Positions 4,762 through 7,166 of a stretch of 7,166 nt of DNA are shown here, piece by piece (the first letter of the stretch is position 1; every line of letters begins with the position of its first letter). A program made the translations under genes and the position numbers. Below the pieces are notes generated by a model. It searched no databases. It had not been told where the DNA came from and saw only the letters and a program-made list of their open reading frames with translations. The stretch is from an uncultured Ruminococcus sp. (GTDB lineage: Bacteria; Bacillota; Clostridia; Oscillospirales; CAG-272). The DNA lies in NCBI GenBank assembly GCA_902778985.1, contig CACYZS010000085.1, positions 1 to 7,166 of the forward strand, written 5' to 3'.

Positions 4762-7166
4762 TTACTCCATTCCGAGTTTCTTTTTCAAAAACTGCCCCGT
4801 ATAGGAGTTCGGGTTCGCGGCGACCTGTTCGGGGGTGCCTTCGGCGACCAGGGTTCCGCCGGCGTCGCCGCCCTCGGGGCCGAGGTCGATGATGTGGTCG
4901 GCGGTCTTGATGAGGTCGAGGTTATGCTCGATGACGAGGACGGTATTCCCGGCGTCGACCAGCCGCTGCAGCACCTCGATCAGTTGCGCGACGTCGGCGG
5001 TATGAAGACCGGTAGTCGGCTCGTCGAGGACGTAGATGGTGCGTCCGGTCGCGCGTTTGGAGAGTTCGGTCGCCAGTTTGACGCGCTGCGCCTCGCCGCC
5101 CGAGAGCGTGGTCGAGGACTGCCCGAGTTTGATATACCCGAGCCCCACGTCGTAGAGCGTCTGCAGTTTGCGGGTGATCATGGGGATCCCGTCGAAGAAG
5201 GAGAGCGCCTCCTCCACCGAGAGTTCGAGGACCTCGTAGATGTTCTTTCCTTTATAACGGACCTCGAGCGTGTCGCGGTTGTAGCGCATCCCGTGGCACA
5301 CGTCGCACTTCACGTATACGTCGGGCAGGAAGTGCATCTCGATCCGCTTCACGCCGTCGCCCTCGCACGCCTCGCAGCGTCCGCCGCGCACGTTGAAACT
5401 GAACCGTCCCGGTCCGTATCCGCGCGACTTCGCGTCGGGGGTTTTCGTGAAAAGGGTGCGGATATCCCCGAAAAGCCCCGTGTAGGTCGCGGGGTTCGAG
5501 CGCGGGGTGCGCCCGATCGGGCTCTGGTCGATGTCGATCACTTTGTCGAGGTTCTCGATGCCCTCGACGCCGTCACACTTGCCGGGCCAGGCGTTCGCGC
5601 GGTTGAGTTCGCGCGCCAGCGTCCGGTACAGGATCATATTGACGAGCGTGGATTTTCCCGATCCCGACACCCCGGTCACGGCGGTAAAGGTGCCGAGCGG
5701 GATCGAGACGGTCAGGTCTTTCAGGTTGTTTTCGCGCGCCCCGACGATCTTCAAAAACGAACCGTTCCCCGGACGCCGTTCTGCAGGGACCGGGATGGTC
5801 TTTCTCCCGGAGAGGTAGTCGCCCGTGATCGAGGACTTGCACGCGGCGATCTCGGCGGGCGTGCCCGTCGCCACCACCTCGCCCCCGTGGATGCCCGCGC
5901 CGGGACCGATGTCCACGATGAAGTCGGCTGCCTCCATGGTCTCCTCGTCGTGTTCCACCACGATCACCGAGTTGCCGATGTCGCGCAGTTTCTTCAGGGT
6001 CGCGATCAGTTTTCCGTTGTCCCGCTGATGCAGTCCGATGCTCGGTTCGTCGAGGATATAGAGCACCCCGACCAGAGCCGAACCGATCTGCGTCGCCAGT
6101 CGGATCCGCTGCGCTTCGCCGCCCGAAAGCGTCCCCGCTTTGCGCGCGAGCGTCAGGTAGTCAAGTCCCACGCTGTTAAGAAACCCGAGCCGCGCCCGGA
6201 TCTCTTTTAAGATCTCGTGGGCGATCTTCTCTTCGGTCTCGGTCAGTTCCAGACGGTTCACGAAGTCCAGCATCGCCGAAACCGAGAGGCGGGTGATCTG
6301 GTCGATATTCAGCCCGCCGACCGTCACCGCGAGCATCTCGGGCGAGAGCCGCGCCCCGTGACAGACGGGGCAGGGGATCTCTTCGACGAACTCCTGATAG
6401 TAGTCGCCGCCCATCATCGCCATCCGGCGCTCGACCGTCGGGATCAGCCCGGCGTAGGCGGAGAGTTGGCGCTTCGCCGCCTTGCCGAAATAGCGCACCA
6501 CGTCGTACTTTCTGTCGCCCGATCCGTACATCAGGACGCGGTACTGCTCGTCCGAGAAGTCCTTGATCGGGGTGTCGAGCGTAAAGCCGTATTCGCGCCC
6601 GACAGCCGAGAGCAGGGGCCCGGTCCAGGACTCCTCTTCCAGACTCTTGAACCCGTTGCACACGATCGCCCCGTCGCGGAGCGAGAGCGACTTATCCGGG
6701 ATCAGTTTGTCGGCGGAAATGGTCTGCAGATCCCCGATCCCCGAACAGTTCGGGCAGGCGCCGTAGGGGTTGTTGAACGAGAACATCCGGGGTTCGAGTT
6801 CTCCGAAACTGATATTGTGTTCTTCGCACGCGTATTTCTGCGAGAAGGTCAGGTCCGCCGGTGCGGTCTCCCCCTCGCGCGGGACCACCGAAACCGTCAC
6901 CCGCCCGTCGGAGAGTTTGAGCGCCGCCTCGACCGAATCCGAGAGCCGCGCCCGCACGCCCTCGCGCATCACGAGACGGTCGAGCACCACTTCCACGTCG
7001 TGTTTCTTGTTCTTATCGAGTTTGATCTCTTCCGAAAGATCGTAGAGAGAGCCGTCGACGCGCACCCGGACGTACCCGCCCTTCTTCGCGTCGGCAAGCA
7101 CCTTTTCGTGCGTGCCCTTCTGCCCGCGCACCAGCGGCGAGAGGACCAGAAAACGCGTCCCTTCGG
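4762..7166 (-). CDS. uvrA: Excinuclease ABC subunit A (UvrA), N-terminus outside window
   Basis: UvrA is the damage-recognition ATPase of nucleotide excision repair; its dimer scans DNA and loads UvrB. About 800 codons are present and the frame remains open at the right edge, where it reads EGTRFLVLSPLVRG, matching the internal UvrA sequence. Roughly the first 140 residues of the usual ~940, with the first Walker A, are outside. Counting from the GTG at 7131 (an internal codon, not the start), the visible parts are: zinc module with Cys102, Cys126 and Cys129 (about 102-129); CPVCHGARL (254-262); first ABC signature LSGGEAQRIRLA (335-346) and Walker B YILDEPSIGLH (358-368); second Walker A GVSGSGKST (487-495); DQSPIGRTPRSNPATYTG (535-552); C-terminal zinc finger Cys586/589/609/612; second signature LSGGEAQRVKLA (676-687) and Walker B YVLDEPTTGLH (700-710). 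The first zinc module reads CEEH where CxxC is usual. The gene ends at TAA 4762-4764, followed by the terminator at 4712-4742. uvrB is not in the window. Confidence 0.97.
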   Translation of the reverse strand, partial: EGTRFLVLSPLVRGQKGTHEKVLADAKKGGYVRVRVDGSLYDLSEEIKLDKNKKHDVEVVLDRLVMREGVRARLSDSVEAALKLSDGRVTVSVVPREGETAPADLTFSQKYACEEHNISFGELEPRMFSFNNPYGACPNCSGIGDLQTISADKLIPDKSLSLRDGAIVCNGFKSLEEESWTGPLLSAVGREYGFTLDTPIKDFSDEQYRVLMYGSGDRKYDVVRYFGKAAKRQLSAYAGLIPTVERRMAMMGGDYYQEFVEEIPCPVCHGARLSPEMLAVTVGGLNIDQITRLSVSAMLDFVNRLELTETEEKIAHEILKEIRARLGFLNSVGLDYLTLARKAGTLSGGEAQRIRLATQIGSALVGVLYILDEPSIGLHQRDNGKLIATLKKLRDIGNSVIVVEHDEETMEAADFIVDIGPGAGIHGGEVVATGTPAEIAACKSSITGDYLSGRKTIPVPAERRPGNGSFLKIVGARENNLKDLTVSIPLGTFTAVTGVSGSGKSTLVNMILYRTLARELNRANAWPGKCDGVEGIENLDKVIDIDQSPIGRTPRSNPATYTGLFGDIRTLFTKTPDAKSRGYGPGRFSFNVRGGRCEACEGDGVKRIEMHFLPDVYVKCDVCHGMRYNRDTLEVRYKGKNIYEVLELSVEEALSFFDGIPMITRKLQTLYDVGLGYIKLGQSSTTLSGGEAQRVKLATELSKRATGRTIYVLDEPTTGLHTADVAQLIEVLQRLVDAGNTVLVIEHNLDLIKTADHIIDLGPEGGDAGGTLVAEGTPEQVAANPNSYTGQFLKKKLGME

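Noticed and set aside
4894..6210. Long open frame (438 codons) on the + strand
   Set aside because: It lies wholly antisense to uvrA, which has all expected motifs. Such open antisense frames are common in GC-rich genes and this one resembles no family.

Overview
The window looks like a chromosomal segment of a GC-rich member of the Bacillota, probably an uncultured clostridial lineage. The basis is the gene families: a DUF3810-type metalloprotease-like protein, MurA, a TIGR04086-type small membrane protein, a GH39-like glycosidase and UvrA. All are spaced and coded as in Firmicutes, with clear GGAGG or AAGGAG ribosome binding sites. The species cannot be named from the sequence. No tRNA, rRNA, IS element or CRISPR array was seen.

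Layout, left to right. Bases 2-814 (+) hold a DUF3810-like membrane-anchored HExxH protein whose frame is open at the left edge. It is followed 56 bases later by murA (871-2085, +), probably in the same transcript; MurA makes the first committed peptidoglycan precursor. A four-helix membrane protein gene (2060-2488, -) converges on murA and overlaps its 3' end by 26 bases. Bases 2489-3071 are a lower-GC intergenic region with a possible + strand terminator, a reasonable sigma-A-type promoter (2757-2785), a short coding-like fragment (2800-2952) and a foldable leader with a strong ribosome binding site. The leader serves a cytoplasmic clan GH-A glycosidase resembling GH39 (3072-4409, +). The right third is the C-terminal ~800 codons of uvrA on the - strand (4762 to beyond the right edge), the damage-recognition ATPase of nucleotide excision repair.

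The most unusual part is the 352-base space between the convergent glycosidase gene and uvrA (4410-4761). Two almost identical GC-rich terminator hairpins bound an array of about ten small hairpins with different stem sequences. They are joined by a constant linker that reads CAATTCA in the left half and its reverse complement TGAATTG in the right half, and the orientation flips at one longer central hairpin. Stem sequences vary while pairing is kept, which points to structure as the conserved property. I cannot assign this array to a known repeat family.

Two further points stand out. MurA appears to lack a contiguous block of about 15 residues that normally carries the FENRF motif, including the arginine equivalent to E. 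coli Arg331, although the other catalytic residues are present. The glycosidase leader can form a hairpin whose loop is exactly complementary over 7 bases to the gene's own ribosome binding site.
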